From positions 1 through 64,000 of the forward strand of contig NZ_BAER01000064.1 of assembly GCF_000315055.1 (NCBI RefSeq): DNA of 64,000 bases, written 5' to 3'. The stretch comes from Paraglaciecola polaris LMG 21857. GTDB taxonomy: Bacteria; Pseudomonadota; Gammaproteobacteria; Enterobacterales; Alteromonadaceae. A program made the translations under genes and the position numbers. Under the pieces are notes generated by a model. It was not told the origin of the DNA. It saw only the letters and a program-made list of their open reading frames with translations, and did not search any database. Below, piece after piece: positions 34,754-45,928 of the stretch. Positions within the stretch are counted from its first letter, which is position 1, and every line of letters begins with the position of its first letter.

Positions 34754-37582
34754 ATGAGTGACTATAAACATACTTTGAATTTGCCTGAAACTGAGTTTCC
34801 TATGCGTGGAAACCTAGCTCAGCGCGAGCCTAAAATGCTGCAAGACTGGACTAATAAAGCTTTGTATCACAAGATCCGCGCTGCTAAAAAAGGTAAAACA
34901 CCTTTTATCTTGCATGATGGCCCTCCCTACGCCAATGGTGATATTCACATTGGCCACGCAGTGAATAAAATTCTTAAAGATGTGATTGTTAAGTCAAAAA
35001 CTCTATCTGACTTTGATGCGCCTTATGTTCCTGGTTGGGATTGCCACGGCCTGCCTATCGAGTTAATGGTAGAAAAGAAAGTTGGCAAACCGGGCAAGAA
35101 AGTTACTGCCGCGGAGTTCAGACAAAAATGCCGAGACTATGCTGAAAAGCAAATTGCGGGTCAAAAGACAGATTTCATCCGCCTCGGTATTTTGGGCGAG
35201 TGGGATAAGCCATATAAAACGATGGACTATAGCTCCGAAGCGAACATTATCCGTGAGTTAGGTAACGTCGTGCGTTCAGGTCATCTCGAAAAAGGTTTCA
35301 AGCCGGTTCATTGGTGTACAGACTGTGGCTCAGCATTGGCTGAAGCTGAGGTGGAATATCAAGACAAAGTATCGCCATCTATTGACGTACGTTTCAATGT
35401 TGCAGATGAAAGCAGCTTTAGCGCTAAATTTGACACCACCGGCGCTGATGTAGGCGAAGGCACTATTTCAGTCGTTATTTGGACCACAACACCTTGGACG
35501 TTACCTGCTAACCGAGCTATTTCTCTTAACCCTGAGTTGGAATATAGCTTGATACAAGTGCAGTCTGATAAAGGTCCTGAGCGCTTAGTGATTGCTTCGG
35601 ACTTGCGCGAGGAGTGTCTTAAGCGTTTCGGCTTTGAAGAAAGCAAAGTACTAGGCGTTGCATTAGGTCAATCACTTGAAAATATGCAAGTGCAGCATCC
35701 ATTCTATGACTTCAGCGTACCGCTTATTTTAGGTGATCATGTTACCACAGATTCTGGTACCGGCTGTGTGCATACCGCACCGGGTCACGGGGTTGAAGAT
35801 TTTAATGTAGGCCGTCAATATAATCTTGAAGTTGCTAACCCAGTTGGTGCAAACGGTGTGTATTTAGATAGCACTGAAATATTTGCTGGTGAGCACGTAT
35901 TCAAGGCTAACGATCATGTAGTTGAAGTGCTTAAAGAGCGCGGCGCTTTAGTGCATTTCTACAAATACAGTCACAGTTATCCACATTGCTGGCGCCATAA
36001 AACGCCATTGATTTTCCGTGCTACCCCCCAGTGGTTTATCAGTATGGATAAAAATGGACTGCGTAAAGCTTCGATAGAAGAAATTCATAAAACACAGTGG
36101 ATCCCAGAGTGGGGCGAAAGTCGCATTGAAAGCATGGTCGCTGGTCGTCCTGATTGGTGTATTTCACGCCAGCGTACGTGGGGCGTTCCGATTGCCTTGT
36201 TTGTGCATAAAGACACAGGTGAGTTACATCCTAATACCGACGCGCTTATTGAACAGGTTGCTGAGCTGGTTGAAGCTAAAGGCATTCAAGCGTGGTGGGA
36301 TATCGATACCCAAGAATTGTTGGGTGATGATGCTGACACCTTCGTTAAAGTACTTGATACCTTAGATGTATGGTTCGACTCAGGTGTGAGTCATTATTTC
36401 GTGGTTGATAAACGAGATGATATTCCTGCGTCTGCAGATCTGTATTTAGAGGGCTCCGATCAGCATCGCGGCTGGTTCATGTCCTCACTGATGACTTCGG
36501 TTGCAACCAAAGGTCACGCCCCTTATAAGCAAGTGCTTACTCACGGTTTTACCGTTGATGGCAATGGCAAAAAAATGTCTAAGTCACTGGGTAATACTGT
36601 GGCACCTCAACAGGTAACCAACAAGCTTGGTGCAGATATTTTACGTTTATGGGTAGCATCAACGGATTATCGTAGTGAAATAGCGGTGTCTGACGAGATC
36701 CTTAAGCGCTCAGCGGATGCATATCGCCGGATCCGAAATACGTCACGCTTTTTACTCGCAAACTTAACAGGTTTTAATCCGAAAACTGATTTAGTGCCGT
36801 TTGCGGAAATGGTCGAACTGGACAAGTGGGCTGTTAGTCGTGCTCAAGCAATTCAGACCGAAATCATTAAAGCTTATGAAGATTACGACATGTTAGTTGT
36901 GACGCAGAAACTTATGCAATTTTGTTCAATCGAAATGGGCAGTTTCTACCTTGATATTATCAAGGACCGTCAGTATACCGCCAAGGGCGATAGCCATGCA
37001 CGTCGTTCTTGCCAATCTGCGTTGTACCATATCGTTGAAGCGTTAGTACGGTGGATGGCACCTATTACTAGCTTTACCGCTCAAGAAATTTGGCAAGAAA
37101 TGCCATGGCAAGAAGATGAATTTGTTTTCACTGGATCATGGTACACAGGCTTGAGTACACAAGCTGATAATACCGAGTTTAATGATGCATTTTGGCAGCA
37201 AATTTTAGCCGTTAAAGACGAAGTTAACCGCACGATTGAGCTTGCGCGTAAAGAAGGCACCATAGGTGGTTCACTTGAAGCGGAAGTCAAAATTTATGCA
37301 ACGGCAGAACTTGCGAACCTGTTAGCTAAATTAAAAGACGAAGCGCGATTTGTATTTATTACCTCTTCTGCTTCTGTACAGTTAGTTAGCAGCAAACCTG
37401 CTGAGGCAACTGAGACTGACGTTGCGGGTTTGTGGTTGCATATTAGCGCATCAGAAGGCGAAAAATGTGCCCGCTGCTGGCATCATCGTGAAGATGTTGG
37501 CAGTGACGACACGCATCCTGAGTTATGTCAGCGCTGCGTGACGAACGTTGATGGTGAAGGTGAAACTCGCGCTTATGCTTAA
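34754..37582 (+). CDS. ileS: Isoleucyl-tRNA synthetase
   Basis: A 942-residue class I synthetase. The HIGH motif is in [11 protein letters not shown] (residue ~60), the KMSKS loop in [13 protein letters not shown] (residue ~600), with the editing domain between ([13 protein letters not shown]). A C-terminal zinc site CARCW...CQRC is visible. Charges tRNA(Ile) and edits misacylated valine. The last eight bases overlap lspA, as in E. coli, so translation is coupled. Full length matches the family. Confidence 0.97.
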   Translation: MSDYKHTLNLPETEFPMRGNLAQREPKMLQDWTNKALYHKIRAAKKGKTPFILHDGPPYANGDIHIGHAVNKILKDVIVKSKTLSDFDAPYVPGWDCHGLPIELMVEKKVGKPGKKVTAAEFRQKCRDYAEKQIAGQKTDFIRLGILGEWDKPYKTMDYSSEANIIRELGNVVRSGHLEKGFKPVHWCTDCGSALAEAEVEYQDKVSPSIDVRFNVADESSFSAKFDTTGADVGEGTISVVIWTTTPWTLPANRAISLNPELEYSLIQVQSDKGPERLVIASDLREECLKRFGFEESKVLGVALGQSLENMQVQHPFYDFSVPLILGDHVTTDSGTGCVHTAPGHGVEDFNVGRQYNLEVANPVGANGVYLDSTEIFAGEHVFKANDHVVEVLKERGALVHFYKYSHSYPHCWRHKTPLIFRATPQWFISMDKNGLRKASIEEIHKTQWIPEWGESRIESMVAGRPDWCISRQRTWGVPIALFVHKDTGELHPNTDALIEQVAELVEAKGIQAWWDIDTQELLGDDADTFVKVLDTLDVWFDSGVSHYFVVDKRDDIPASADLYLEGSDQHRGWFMSSLMTSVATKGHAPYKQVLTHGFTVDGNGKKMSKSLGNTVAPQQVTNKLGADILRLWVASTDYRSEIAVSDEILKRSADAYRRIRNTSRFLLANLTGFNPKTDLVPFAEMVELDKWAVSRAQAIQTEIIKAYEDYDMLVVTQKLMQFCSIEMGSFYLDIIKDRQYTAKGDSHARRSCQSALYHIVEALVRWMAPITSFTAQEIWQEMPWQEDEFVFTGSWYTGLSTQADNTEFNDAFWQQILAVKDEVNRTIELARKEGTIGGSLEAEVKIYATAELANLLAKLKDEARFVFITSSASVQLVSSKPAEATETDVAGLWLHISASEGEKCARCWHHREDVGSDDTHPELCQRCVTNVDGEGETRAYA

Positions 37583-38069
37583 TTTATTTAAACAAAGTGG
37601 CCTGCGTTTTTTGTGGTTATCTGTGGTGGTGTTTGTCATTGATCAGGTAACCAAACATTGGATTGTGGCAAATTTAGAACCTTACCAAGCCATTCAATAC
37701 ACGTCATTTTTTAATCTGACTCACGTATATAACTACGGCGCCGCATTCAGCTTTTTAAGTGATGCTGGTGGCTGGCAACGCTGGTTATTTACTGGTATTG
37801 CGATTGCAGTATGTGGCTTAGTTACGTGGTGGCTAAAAGAAACGACTCGTCAACAAGTGATGTTGCCGGTAGCATTTTGCCTAATTATAGGCGGTGCCCT
37901 GGGTAACGTTTTTGATCGCTTGTTGCATGGTTTTGTTATCGACTTCTTGGTGCTTTATTATCAAGATTGGTATTGGCCTGCGTTTAACGTTGCTGATAGT
38001 GCGATATGTTTAGGTGCCATGTTGTTAGTGATAGATATGTTCAAAAATAAGGATAACGAGAATGAGTGA
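37575..38069 (+). CDS. lspA: Lipoprotein signal peptidase (signal peptidase II)
   Basis: 164 residues from the ATG at 37575 with four hydrophobic helices. Catalytic aspartates lie in [19 protein letters not shown] and in [11 protein letters not shown]. It removes signal peptides from diacylglyceryl prolipoproteins in the inner membrane; several lipoproteins in this window would be substrates. It overlaps ileS by eight bases and fkpB by eight bases. Confidence 0.96.
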   Translation: MLNLFKQSGLRFLWLSVVVFVIDQVTKHWIVANLEPYQAIQYTSFFNLTHVYNYGAAFSFLSDAGGWQRWLFTGIAIAVCGLVTWWLKETTRQQVMLPVAFCLIIGGALGNVFDRLLHGFVIDFLVLYYQDWYWPAFNVADSAICLGAMLLVIDMFKNKDNENE

Positions 38070-38505
38070 TTCAACTGTAGTCATAACAGACAACAGTGAA
38101 GTGGTATTACACTTTGATTTGAAGTTGTCTGATGGTTCAGCGGCTGATAGCACGCGGGTGAACAATAAACCGGCTAAACTGGTTATTGGTGACGGTAATT
38201 TAACCCCCGGATTTGAAAGCTGTTTGTTGGGCTTAGTGGTTGGGGATAAAAAATCATTTACCCTTGAGCCTAAGGATGCGTTTGGCTCCCCCAATCCGGA
38301 TAATATTTATCATTTGGATCGCAGCAAGTTCGACGGTGATACGCCAGCAGAAGAGGGCATGATCATGACTTTTTCTCAACCGGACGGCAGTGAATTGCCC
38401 GGTATCGTGCGCTCGGTGGCAGGGGCTTCGGTAACGGTTGATTTTAATCATCCATTGGCTGGACAAACTATTACTTTTGATGTGGAAATTATTTCAGTCG
38501 TTTAA
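38062..38505 (+). CDS. fkpB: FKBP-type peptidyl-prolyl isomerase (SlpA/FkpB)
   Basis: A 147-residue SlyD-like FKBP: an N-terminal half-domain VLHFDLKLSDGSAADST, the flap insert PKDAFGSPNPDNIYHLDRSK, and DFNHPLAGQTITFDVEI at the end. It lacks the His-rich tail of SlyD. It acts as a cytoplasmic isomerase and chaperone. The position between lspA and ispH is conserved across gammaproteobacteria. Confidence 0.93.
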   Translation: MSDSTVVITDNSEVVLHFDLKLSDGSAADSTRVNNKPAKLVIGDGNLTPGFESCLLGLVVGDKKSFTLEPKDAFGSPNPDNIYHLDRSKFDGDTPAEEGMIMTFSQPDGSELPGIVRSVAGASVTVDFNHPLAGQTITFDVEIISVV

Positions 38506-38551
38506 TTGTCAAATACAATGACCTCGGCTTCAGGAAAAACTAGGAAACATA

Positions 38552-39496
38552 ATGCAAATTCATTTGGCGAACCCACGAGGCTTTTGTGCCGGTGTTGACC
38601 GAGCTATTACAATTGTCGAACGAGCTCTGGAAATTTTTTCACCGCCAATCTATGTACGCCACGAAGTGGTGCACAATAAATTTGTGGTCGATGGTCTTAA
38701 AGAGAGAGGCGCGGTGTTTGTCGACGAATTGAACGAAGTGCCTGATGATAGTATCGTGATTTTTTCTGCCCATGGTGTATCCCAAGCGGTGAGAAGCGAA
38801 GCCAGCGCTCGTGGGTTAAAGGTTTTTGATGCCACGTGCCCTTTGGTTACAAAAGTACATATGGAAGTCATGCGCGCCAGTTCAAAAGGAACGGAATGTG
38901 TGTTGATTGGCCATCAGGGACACCCTGAAGTCGAAGGGACCATGGGACAATATGATAGCGCCGATGGTGGCATCTATCTCGTTGAGTCGGTGGATGACGT
39001 GGCAAGCTTGGTAGTGAAAAACCCAGCGGCATTGTATTACTGTAGCCAAACCACTTTGTCGGTAGACGATACTGCCGATGTAATTGATGCTTTGCGCGCT
39101 AAATTTCCAGCGATTGAAGGCCCTCGTAAAGACGATATTTGTTATGCCACGCAAAATCGTCAAGATTCGGTTCGTGAGCTCGCTGCAGATTGTGATGTAC
39201 TGCTAGTGGTCGGTGCACAAAATAGCTCTAATTCTAATCGTTTGCGAGAATTGGCTCAGAAAATTGGTGCTAAAGCCCACCTCATTGCAGATGCTGATTG
39301 TATTCAAAAAGAATGGTTGGCTGGTGCGACCAATATAGGTGTCACCGCCGGTGCTTCTGCCCCTGAGGTATTGGTTCAAGGTGTGGTAGAGCGCTTGAAG
39401 CAGTGGGGCGCAACTCATGCACATGAACGAGCAGGGCGCTTAGAAAATATTGAATTTGCAGTACCTAAAGAATTACGAGTAAAACAAGTTAGTTAG
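38552..39496 (+). CDS. ispH: 4-hydroxy-3-methylbut-2-enyl diphosphate reductase
   Basis: A 314-residue iron-sulfur enzyme of the MEP isoprenoid pathway. Cluster cysteines are in [12 protein letters not shown] (Cys12), [12 protein letters not shown] (~96) and [11 protein letters not shown] (~197). [13 protein letters not shown] and [14 protein letters not shown] hold active-site histidines. It makes IPP and DMAPP. AGGAAA lies upstream of the ATG. As in Pseudomonas, it directly precedes minor pilin genes. Confidence 0.96.
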   Translation: MQIHLANPRGFCAGVDRAITIVERALEIFSPPIYVRHEVVHNKFVVDGLKERGAVFVDELNEVPDDSIVIFSAHGVSQAVRSEASARGLKVFDATCPLVTKVHMEVMRASSKGTECVLIGHQGHPEVEGTMGQYDSADGGIYLVESVDDVASLVVKNPAALYYCSQTTLSVDDTADVIDALRAKFPAIEGPRKDDICYATQNRQDSVRELAADCDVLLVVGAQNSSNSNRLRELAQKIGAKAHLIADADCIQKEWLAGATNIGVTAGASAPEVLVQGVVERLKQWGATHAHERAGRLENIEFAVPKELRVKQVS

Positions 39497-39527
39497 TCAA
39501 TTCTATACATTAAACCTGTCAATGTTG

Positions 39528-39556
39528 TTATTAAGGTCGTTTTAGGGCCTTGATAA
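39528..39556 (+). terminator. Hairpin after ispH, possible weak terminator
   Basis: TTATTAAGGTC / GGCCTTGATAA forms an 11-base stem with two G-U pairs and a seven-base loop. It has no T tract, so read-through into the pilin genes is possible. Confidence 0.35.
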
Positions 39557-39682
39557 TAGCCGATTTATGTATGTTCAGTAGCACGCCGCCAGCCAGTCAA
39601 ATAACCGCATTTATACCTATAGCCTAAAGTCGATAACTAATCTTACCTATTAGTGCGCTAAGCTTCCCTATCATTATTATGC

Positions 39683-40351
39683 ATGTGGTTAGCCGTTATC
39701 AGCAGCAAAAGCGCTAGTTTTAACCCGTTATCAAACGCCCTTTCATTGATCGCTATGAAAGGGGTGGGTATGGTTGAAATATTAGTGACGCTGTTTATCT
39801 TAACCGTGGGGCTACTTGGCGTGGCCTCATTGCAATTTGTAAGTGCGTTCTCCAATGCAGATGCTTTGCATCGTAGTCAGGCAGTCTTAGTGGCTCAGCA
39901 ATTTAGCGAACGTCTACGCGCGGCCGCTGCACCATCTGTTACAGGTGCGGGCTTGGTGGTCGATAATCAATATTATGCTGATGATGTCTACAACTTTGCT
40001 GACTTGTCTTGTGATTCTTCAGCATTGCCTTACGAATGTTTTTGCTTGGCGATACCAGCGAGCGTTCCAAATTGTCAGCAGAATCAATGCAATGCCGCCC
40101 AATTTGCGCAGTTTGATACCTATGAAGTGTCATGCGCCGTTACCTCAGCCGCTCCCAGTCTGTTAATTTCATTGACCTGCGCAGATAATAATGTGCTCGA
40201 TACCGACCGCTGCAGTGCTGGTGCTCGACAGCAAATTATGGTCACTTGGCCTGTTGAAAATTGGCAGAACCAGCAACGTATTCTCAACCCAGAATGTAAT
40301 ACCAATAAAGACAGTCCACACGATTGCGTAACACTGGATCTTACCCTGTGA
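39683..40351 (+). CDS. pilV: Type IV pilus minor pilin PilV
   Basis: Up to 222 residues. A prepilin signature KG-VGMVEILVTLFILTVG has Gly before the cleavage point and Glu at +5, followed by the hydrophobic helix. The leader would be ~27 residues from ATG 39683, or only three from ATG 39755; neither has a strong ribosome site. The C-terminal domain has several cysteines (CDSSALPYECFCLAIP). PilV helps prime pilus assembly with PilW, PilX and PilY1. First gene of the conserved pilV-W-X-Y1-E operon. Confidence 0.85.
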   Translation: MWLAVISSKSASFNPLSNALSLIAMKGVGMVEILVTLFILTVGLLGVASLQFVSAFSNADALHRSQAVLVAQQFSERLRAAAAPSVTGAGLVVDNQYYADDVYNFADLSCDSSALPYECFCLAIPASVPNCQQNQCNAAQFAQFDTYEVSCAVTSAAPSLLISLTCADNNVLDTDRCSAGARQQIMVTWPVENWQNQQRILNPECNTNKDSPHDCVTLDLTL

Positions 40352-41235
40352 CCAAGAATGACCGTAATCCTAAACACCTATACTCAGCGTCTGGTTTTAG
40401 CTTGATTGAGTTGATGATTGCCCTTGCATTGGGGTTAGTCATATCGGGTGCCATTATTCAAGTTATGGTGAGCTCACGAGTGACCCAAGGTGTTAATCAG
40501 GCTGTGACGTCGGTGCAAGAAAATGGCCGATTTATTATCAGTCGCTTGCGCCAAGAAATGCTCATGGCTGGGCGTTACGATTTGCTTGAGCCTAGCTTGA
40601 ATAAAGTTGTTGATGTGATTGAGGAGGCGAGTTTTGTGCTAAACCATCCCATTATTTTACCGGGAGATTTTGCATCCATGCCCCAACTTGGGACAATACA
40701 AGGCGCGACTGGGGCCAACGATGTGCTAGTTATCGGTTTACAAGGAAGTACCGACTGCAGAGGCAACCGCTTGGGATACGATCAAGGGGAAGAATTCTAC
40801 GTGATAAATCATTACTTTGTGCAAAGTAATACACTGCGCTGTCGAGGTTTCGATGGGCGAGTATTAAGAGGCAAAATAGCCAGCAATAATTCGGTCGACA
40901 ATAGTGCAGAGATTATTCTGGATGATGTTTATAGCTTTCAAGCGTTGTACGGTATCACGCACAACACGTTATCAGGGGATAATTCAGGACGACCAATTCG
41001 TTATGTTAGAGCTGATGAGTTGGCAGCATTGTTAGCAAACGGAAGCCAAGTTGTGGCCATCAAATTTTCTTTGCTTTTACGCGGTGATGGCGAAATAAAG
41101 TTGAATACCAGTAAGGCATATAAGCTTTTGAATGAAACGCCGATTACGCCAAACGGGACAGGCTTATTTAAACCTTTTGAAACCATGGTTACCTTACGAA
41201 ATGTGAAAAACACCATGCGTAATAGAAAACTATGA
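40348..41235 (+). CDS. pilW: Type IV pilus minor pilin PilW
   Basis: About 295 residues from the GTG at 40348, which overlaps the pilV stop (GTGA). The prepilin signature is SASG-FSLIELMIALALGLV with Glu at +5. The long globular domain, with RFIISRLRQEMLMAGRYDL after the helix, is typical of PilW. Part of the minor-pilin complex that starts the pilus fibre and displays PilY1. The stop overlaps pilX by ATGA. Confidence 0.88.
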   Translation: MTKNDRNPKHLYSASGFSLIELMIALALGLVISGAIIQVMVSSRVTQGVNQAVTSVQENGRFIISRLRQEMLMAGRYDLLEPSLNKVVDVIEEASFVLNHPIILPGDFASMPQLGTIQGATGANDVLVIGLQGSTDCRGNRLGYDQGEEFYVINHYFVQSNTLRCRGFDGRVLRGKIASNNSVDNSAEIILDDVYSFQALYGITHNTLSGDNSGRPIRYVRADELAALLANGSQVVAIKFSLLLRGDGEIKLNTSKAYKLLNETPITPNGTGLFKPFETMVTLRNVKNTMRNRKL

Positions 41236-41831
41236 GCACCCTACAAAGCAACGTTAATCGCTTTGGGGTAAAGCAGCGTGGTCTGGTTATGGTGTTTGCC
41301 TTATTAGTACTGGTGAGCTTGACCGTGCTGGGAATTGCCTCAGTCTCAAGTGGCTTATTGCAAAATAAGATGGCAGTGTCATTGCAAACTCAGACTCTCG
41401 CATTCGATGCTGCCGAAGCCGCTATTGCCGGGGTGGTATTTGAGTCAGAAGATAATATTGTGATAAGCGACTTAGTCATGGTTGATCCTCTTACTCAAGC
41501 GCGGCAGGCTCCCGCTTTGGATATACAGAATCAAACGCTACGTTGCCAAGAAGATGAAAGCTGGACCAATAGACGTGTAACGAGTGCTGGCCTTACATCC
41601 GGTGCACAGCATCAAGGGGAAGGGCATTATGATACCAGTCCCGCCATTGATAGCTGGTCACGCACAGCATACATTCGGGAACAGGCGTGTCTAGGCTCAA
41701 GCAACGTTATCAGCGGCAGCCACATTACTTGTCATGTTTTTATCATTAAAGGTTGCGGTCAAATGCAAGGCAGTAGCTCAATTGTCGCCAATAGTTTAAC
41801 TGCTGCCGTGCTTGCGCCAGCGTCACAATAA
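41232..41831 (+). CDS. pilX: Type IV pilus minor pilin PilX
   Basis: A 199-residue protein with the PilX N-terminal pattern: KQRGLVMVFALLVLVSLTVL, a non-classical prepilin stem lacking the +5 Glu, then FDAAEAAIAG, the conserved A-E-A-A segment. Cysteines near the C-terminus (CLGSSNVISGSHITCHV) may form disulfides. It belongs to the tip complex with PilV, PilW and PilY1. It overlaps pilW by four bases and precedes pilY1 by 11 bases. Confidence 0.87.
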   Translation: MSTLQSNVNRFGVKQRGLVMVFALLVLVSLTVLGIASVSSGLLQNKMAVSLQTQTLAFDAAEAAIAGVVFESEDNIVISDLVMVDPLTQARQAPALDIQNQTLRCQEDESWTNRRVTSAGLTSGAQHQGEGHYDTSPAIDSWSRTAYIREQACLGSSNVISGSHITCHVFIIKGCGQMQGSSSIVANSLTAAVLAPASQ

Positions 41832-41842
41832 CCGGAGGGATT

Positions 41843-44800
41843 ATGTTGCAGTCTAGAGTGTTATTTTTGCTGATTTGCCTGATCTCATCGGCGCACGTAT
41901 TGGCAGACGATCTGGAAATATACTTCGGGGCCAGTACCGAGCAAGTTAAATACGATCCTAATGTGCTCTTTATTATGGATACATCTGGAAGCATGACCGC
42001 AAACGACGATACCAATGAATCGCGAATGCTCAGAGTGCAGAATGCGTTAAAAGAAACATTACGCTCGGTCACGAATGTTAATGCTGGATTGATGCGTTTT
42101 TCGGATTACGGTGGACCAATACTCTATCCTGTACGTCCTATTGATGACACTGTATCACCGGAACTCATTACGCCGATTGTTCAAGGTATTGATGATGCCA
42201 CAGAGCGTGCTGGCTCAGTGAGTCTGACTAATAGTAGCTTGACCCTTTCCGCAGGGACTGAGCGCATCTATGCAGGGCTGCGTTATCAAACACTGAACAT
42301 TCCCCAAGGTGCGACAGTGACAAGCGCTTATTTACGTTTCAGTTCTCGCGGCTATGATGCGTCAGCCACGCGCATTGATATAGCGGCAGAGCTAAGTGCT
42401 AATTCAACGCCTTTTGACAGCACATTGCAGAATATTAGCAATCGCGAACTCACCTCGAATCAAGTGGTATGGGAACAGAACAATAATTGGCCTTCTGTCG
42501 GCGATACCGTTGCTTCTGTTGACTTTAGTTCGGTGATCCAAGAAGTGGTTGATCAAAGTGATTGGTGCGGGGGAAATGACCTCAGTATTATTTTGATCAC
42601 AGACGGCCTTAGTGCCCAAAGCAATCGTGTGGCCGACAGCTTCGAGCAAGGCGGGGGGTTATCACCACAATTGGTGGTGGTTTATGACGATACGACGGCA
42701 ACTGGCTGTATCACAGGTGATTTAACCTATCAAATTGATAGTCAGTCGAATAACGCTGAAGAGCGCTCAAACGGCTATCCGTCAACGGGTAGCGAATTAA
42801 CGTTTAACCCTAACAGTAATGATTATGTTGGTTTGCGCTTTCGCAACATTGCTTTGCCTCAAGGGGCAATCGTCAGTAATGCCTATCTAGAATTCACTGC
42901 TTATCAAAATAGTCAGAACAATAGTACCTCTATGACGATACAGGCGGCAAATGAGGCAGACCCAAGTAGTTTTCAAAATTACTCACGTTACTTACTGAGA
43001 AATAAAGCGAAAACGGCGTCCGTGACTTGGAGTGGCATTGGCCGCTGGTATCGAAATCGCGATTATCAAAGTCCGTCGGTGGCAGGTATCGTCAATCAGT
43101 TGGTTAATCGTGGCGATTGGCAGTCAGGTAATGACATGATGTTTATTTTGTCCGATTTTAATAATGCACGTGGCGCTTACACTTACTCAGAGCGCCCATC
43201 AGGTGCTGCAAAGTTAGTGATTGAATTTCAGGGAAACGCTACCCCAGGACAAACCTCTACCGTACGTGAGCACCTGGTCAGTAAAGTTGATGAGTTAAGC
43301 GCAAGTGGTTATACACCTATTGTTGATACGTTATACGAAGGTGTACTGTATTACGGTGGTTTAGATGTGGATTATGGGTTAAACCGCGGTAATAATTCCG
43401 TATCGAATACCGTTAGGCGAAATACTCGAGTCAGCCATAGACTTTCGTATGTCGGGCAAGATGCGACACTGCCTTCAGGGTGTGAAGAAGACAATTTAAG
43501 TTCATCTAATTGTATTACCCAACAAATTCCCCAGGGCGCACGTTATATTTCCCCAGTGACGGATCGTCAATGCCAGGTGAATAACCATATTGTTTTACTG
43601 TCCGATGGTGAGGCTAATAATAATCACAGTGTTGACGAGATAGAAAATTTACTCAGTGCTAGCTGCACCGGTAGCGGCGGTGAGAAATGTGGTTTGAGTT
43701 TGGTACGAAATGTCGCCGACTCAGAAGAGTCCGTTATCGATAGCCGCATCATCACTCATACAATTGGCTTTGCCGCTAATACCCAGGCGAATAGCTTTTT
43801 GAATCAAATCGCTCTGCAGGGTGGTGGTGGCTTTTATCAAGCCGATAATAGCCAAGAGTTACTCGGTGCGTTTCAATCGATTTTAAAAACGGTCAAAGAC
43901 GTGAATGCAACCTTTGTTTCCCCGGGTGTGGCAGTGAATCAATTAAATCGTTTAACGCACAAAGATGAATTGTATTTCGCCTTGTTCAAACCCTCTGAAG
44001 GAAGCAATTGGCCTGGCAACTTAAAAAAATACAAGATAGATGGCGATACCATTCTTGATAAAAATGGTTTGCCTGCGGTGGATGATGGAAATGGCTTCTT
44101 TTCCGAGCAGGCGCACAGTTATTGGTCTGTATTAACCGATGGCAATGATGTGCGTCAAGGTGGTGCGGCGAGTAAGATGAGCCTTGCGCGAAGTCTGTTT
44201 ACTTTTGCTGTGCCTGGTGCACTGTCTAATAGCGATAACCGGTTGCACGAAAGTAATACAAATATAACTGGGCAAGCATTAGCCATTGATATGCTGGACG
44301 ATGCTAGTACAGTGCGCAGTAATCTTCTTAAGTGGGTGAGGGGCGTAGATTTAAAAGATGATGATGGTGATGGTGACACCTCAGATATACGTTTACAAAT
44401 GGGCGATCCTATTCATTCACAACCTGTTATTGTTAATTACTCAGCGAATGACAGTGCCATTTTTGTGGCCACGAACCAAGGTTTTTTACACTCCTTTGAT
44501 GCGCAAAGTGGTAGTGAGAATTTTGCGGTTATCCCCCAAGAATTACTCACCAATTTATATGAGTTTTATCGAGAAAATACCACTTCAAATCATATTTATG
44601 GCTTGGACGGGGATCTGGTTTTACGCCATTTCGATAACAAAATCTATCTCTATGTGGGTATGCGTCGAGGCGGCAGAAATTATTACACCTTTGATATTAC
44701 CAGCAAAACCAATCCCCTTTTAGTCCATCAAATCATCGGCGGAAGCAGTGGCTTCGAAAAACTGGGGCAGTCTTGGTCGCGGCCTACGGTAACGAAAGTT

Positions 44801-45928
44801 AAAGTAGGTGAAACGATACGTAATGTACTTATTTTTGGTGGTGGCTACGACGTCGAGCAAGATAATAAGCTGGCGCGCAGTGCTGATACATTAGGTAATG
44901 CGGTTTTTATAGTAGATGCTGATAGCGGTGAATTGATTTGGTCAGCGAGCAACAGTGGGGCCGATTTACTGCTAAATGATATGCAATATAGCATTCCGGC
45001 TCGTATTTCGGTCATTGACAGAGATAATGATGGTCTAGCAGATCATATGTACGTGGCGGATCTAGGCGGGCAACTGTTTCGACTCGATATACACAATGGA
45101 ACTGGGCGAAGCGATCTGGTCAGTGGTGGTTTGCTGGCGGATCTAGGCGGTGATCTCGCGGAAGACAACAGACGTTTTTATTACGCACCAGACGTTGCTC
45201 AAATAAGCAGTGTTGATCAAAATTTTTATGCGGTGGCGATTGGCTCTGGATATAGAGCGCACCCGTTAAATTCTGAAATCCAAGATAGCTTCTTTATGTT
45301 AAAAGATTTTGGTGTTTTTGCTCTCGATGAGCAGGGAAAGTATGGCTTACCTGAAAGTGCATTCACCCGAGACAATTTGTACGATGCCACGGCGCACCTG
45401 TTAACGTCTTCGGATGAATCTGTGCAATCTGCACAGGCAGAGCTATTTGCTAATCGAGCTGGTTGGCTGGTGGATCTGGCAAGTGGCGGTGAAAAAGTAT
45501 TGGCTTCGCCGTTAATATTAAATTATCAGGTATTTTTTACCACTTACCTGCCCGCAACCGCTAACGACAGCCTTTGCGCTCCGCCAAGTGGCAATAGCCG
45601 AGCTTATTTAGTCGAGTTGATTAACGGTAACGCGGTAGTTGATTTAAATAATGATGATCAAACCACCCATCAAGATAGATACGCTAATTTGAAGCAAACG
45701 GGTATCGCTCCAGACACCAAGATTTTAATTGAAGATATTCTGCAGCCTGTTGTGTGTTTAGGTACTGAATGCGCTTCAGCGGTCATTGAAATGGATGAGC
45801 AAGGGGATGAAATAGCATGCACATCAGCATTTGGTTGTTTAGCGCAAAATATCTATGGTCGCTTTGAGCGGATCCAAAAAAGTAGTTGGAAAACTGAAAT
45901 TGAAATTGAAAGACAAGAAAATGAATAA
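41843..45928 (+). CDS. pilY1: PilY1-type pilus tip adhesin with VWA and beta-propeller domains
   Basis: A 1361-residue secreted protein with a signal peptide (residues 1-21). A VWA domain begins at FIMDTSGSM (MIDAS Asp46) but is interrupted from about residue 120 to 464 by two similar beta-rich repeats. It resumes with GYTPIVDTLYEGVLYYGG and HIVLLSDGEAN. The C-terminal PilY1 beta-propeller starts near residue 850 and carries a calcium loop DRDNDGLAD (1059-1067), with a second acidic loop DDDGDGDTSD near 839. PilY1 sits at the pilus tip and acts in adhesion and surface sensing. GGAGG precedes the ATG; the stop overlaps pilE. Confidence 0.92.
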   Translation: MLQSRVLFLLICLISSAHVLADDLEIYFGASTEQVKYDPNVLFIMDTSGSMTANDDTNESRMLRVQNALKETLRSVTNVNAGLMRFSDYGGPILYPVRPIDDTVSPELITPIVQGIDDATERAGSVSLTNSSLTLSAGTERIYAGLRYQTLNIPQGATVTSAYLRFSSRGYDASATRIDIAAELSANSTPFDSTLQNISNRELTSNQVVWEQNNNWPSVGDTVASVDFSSVIQEVVDQSDWCGGNDLSIILITDGLSAQSNRVADSFEQGGGLSPQLVVVYDDTTATGCITGDLTYQIDSQSNNAEERSNGYPSTGSELTFNPNSNDYVGLRFRNIALPQGAIVSNAYLEFTAYQNSQNNSTSMTIQAANEADPSSFQNYSRYLLRNKAKTASVTWSGIGRWYRNRDYQSPSVAGIVNQLVNRGDWQSGNDMMFILSDFNNARGAYTYSERPSGAAKLVIEFQGNATPGQTSTVREHLVSKVDELSASGYTPIVDTLYEGVLYYGGLDVDYGLNRGNNSVSNTVRRNTRVSHRLSYVGQDATLPSGCEEDNLSSSNCITQQIPQGARYISPVTDRQCQVNNHIVLLSDGEANNNHSVDEIENLLSASCTGSGGEKCGLSLVRNVADSEESVIDSRIITHTIGFAANTQANSFLNQIALQGGGGFYQADNSQELLGAFQSILKTVKDVNATFVSPGVAVNQLNRLTHKDELYFALFKPSEGSNWPGNLKKYKIDGDTILDKNGLPAVDDGNGFFSEQAHSYWSVLTDGNDVRQGGAASKMSLARSLFTFAVPGALSNSDNRLHESNTNITGQALAIDMLDDASTVRSNLLKWVRGVDLKDDDGDGDTSDIRLQMGDPIHSQPVIVNYSANDSAIFVATNQGFLHSFDAQSGSENFAVIPQELLTNLYEFYRENTTSNHIYGLDGDLVLRHFDNKIYLYVGMRRGGRNYYTFDITSKTNPLLVHQIIGGSSGFEKLGQSWSRPTVTKVKVGETIRNVLIFGGGYDVEQDNKLARSADTLGNAVFIVDADSGELIWSASNSGADLLLNDMQYSIPARISVIDRDNDGLADHMYVADLGGQLFRLDIHNGTGRSDLVSGGLLADLGGDLAEDNRRFYYAPDVAQISSVDQNFYAVAIGSGYRAHPLNSEIQDSFFMLKDFGVFALDEQGKYGLPESAFTRDNLYDATAHLLTSSDESVQSAQAELFANRAGWLVDLASGGEKVLASPLILNYQVFFTTYLPATANDSLCAPPSGNSRAYLVELINGNAVVDLNNDDQTTHQDRYANLKQTGIAPDTKILIEDILQPVVCLGTECASAVIEMDEQGDEIACTSAFGCLAQNIYGRFERIQKSSWKTEIEIERQENE

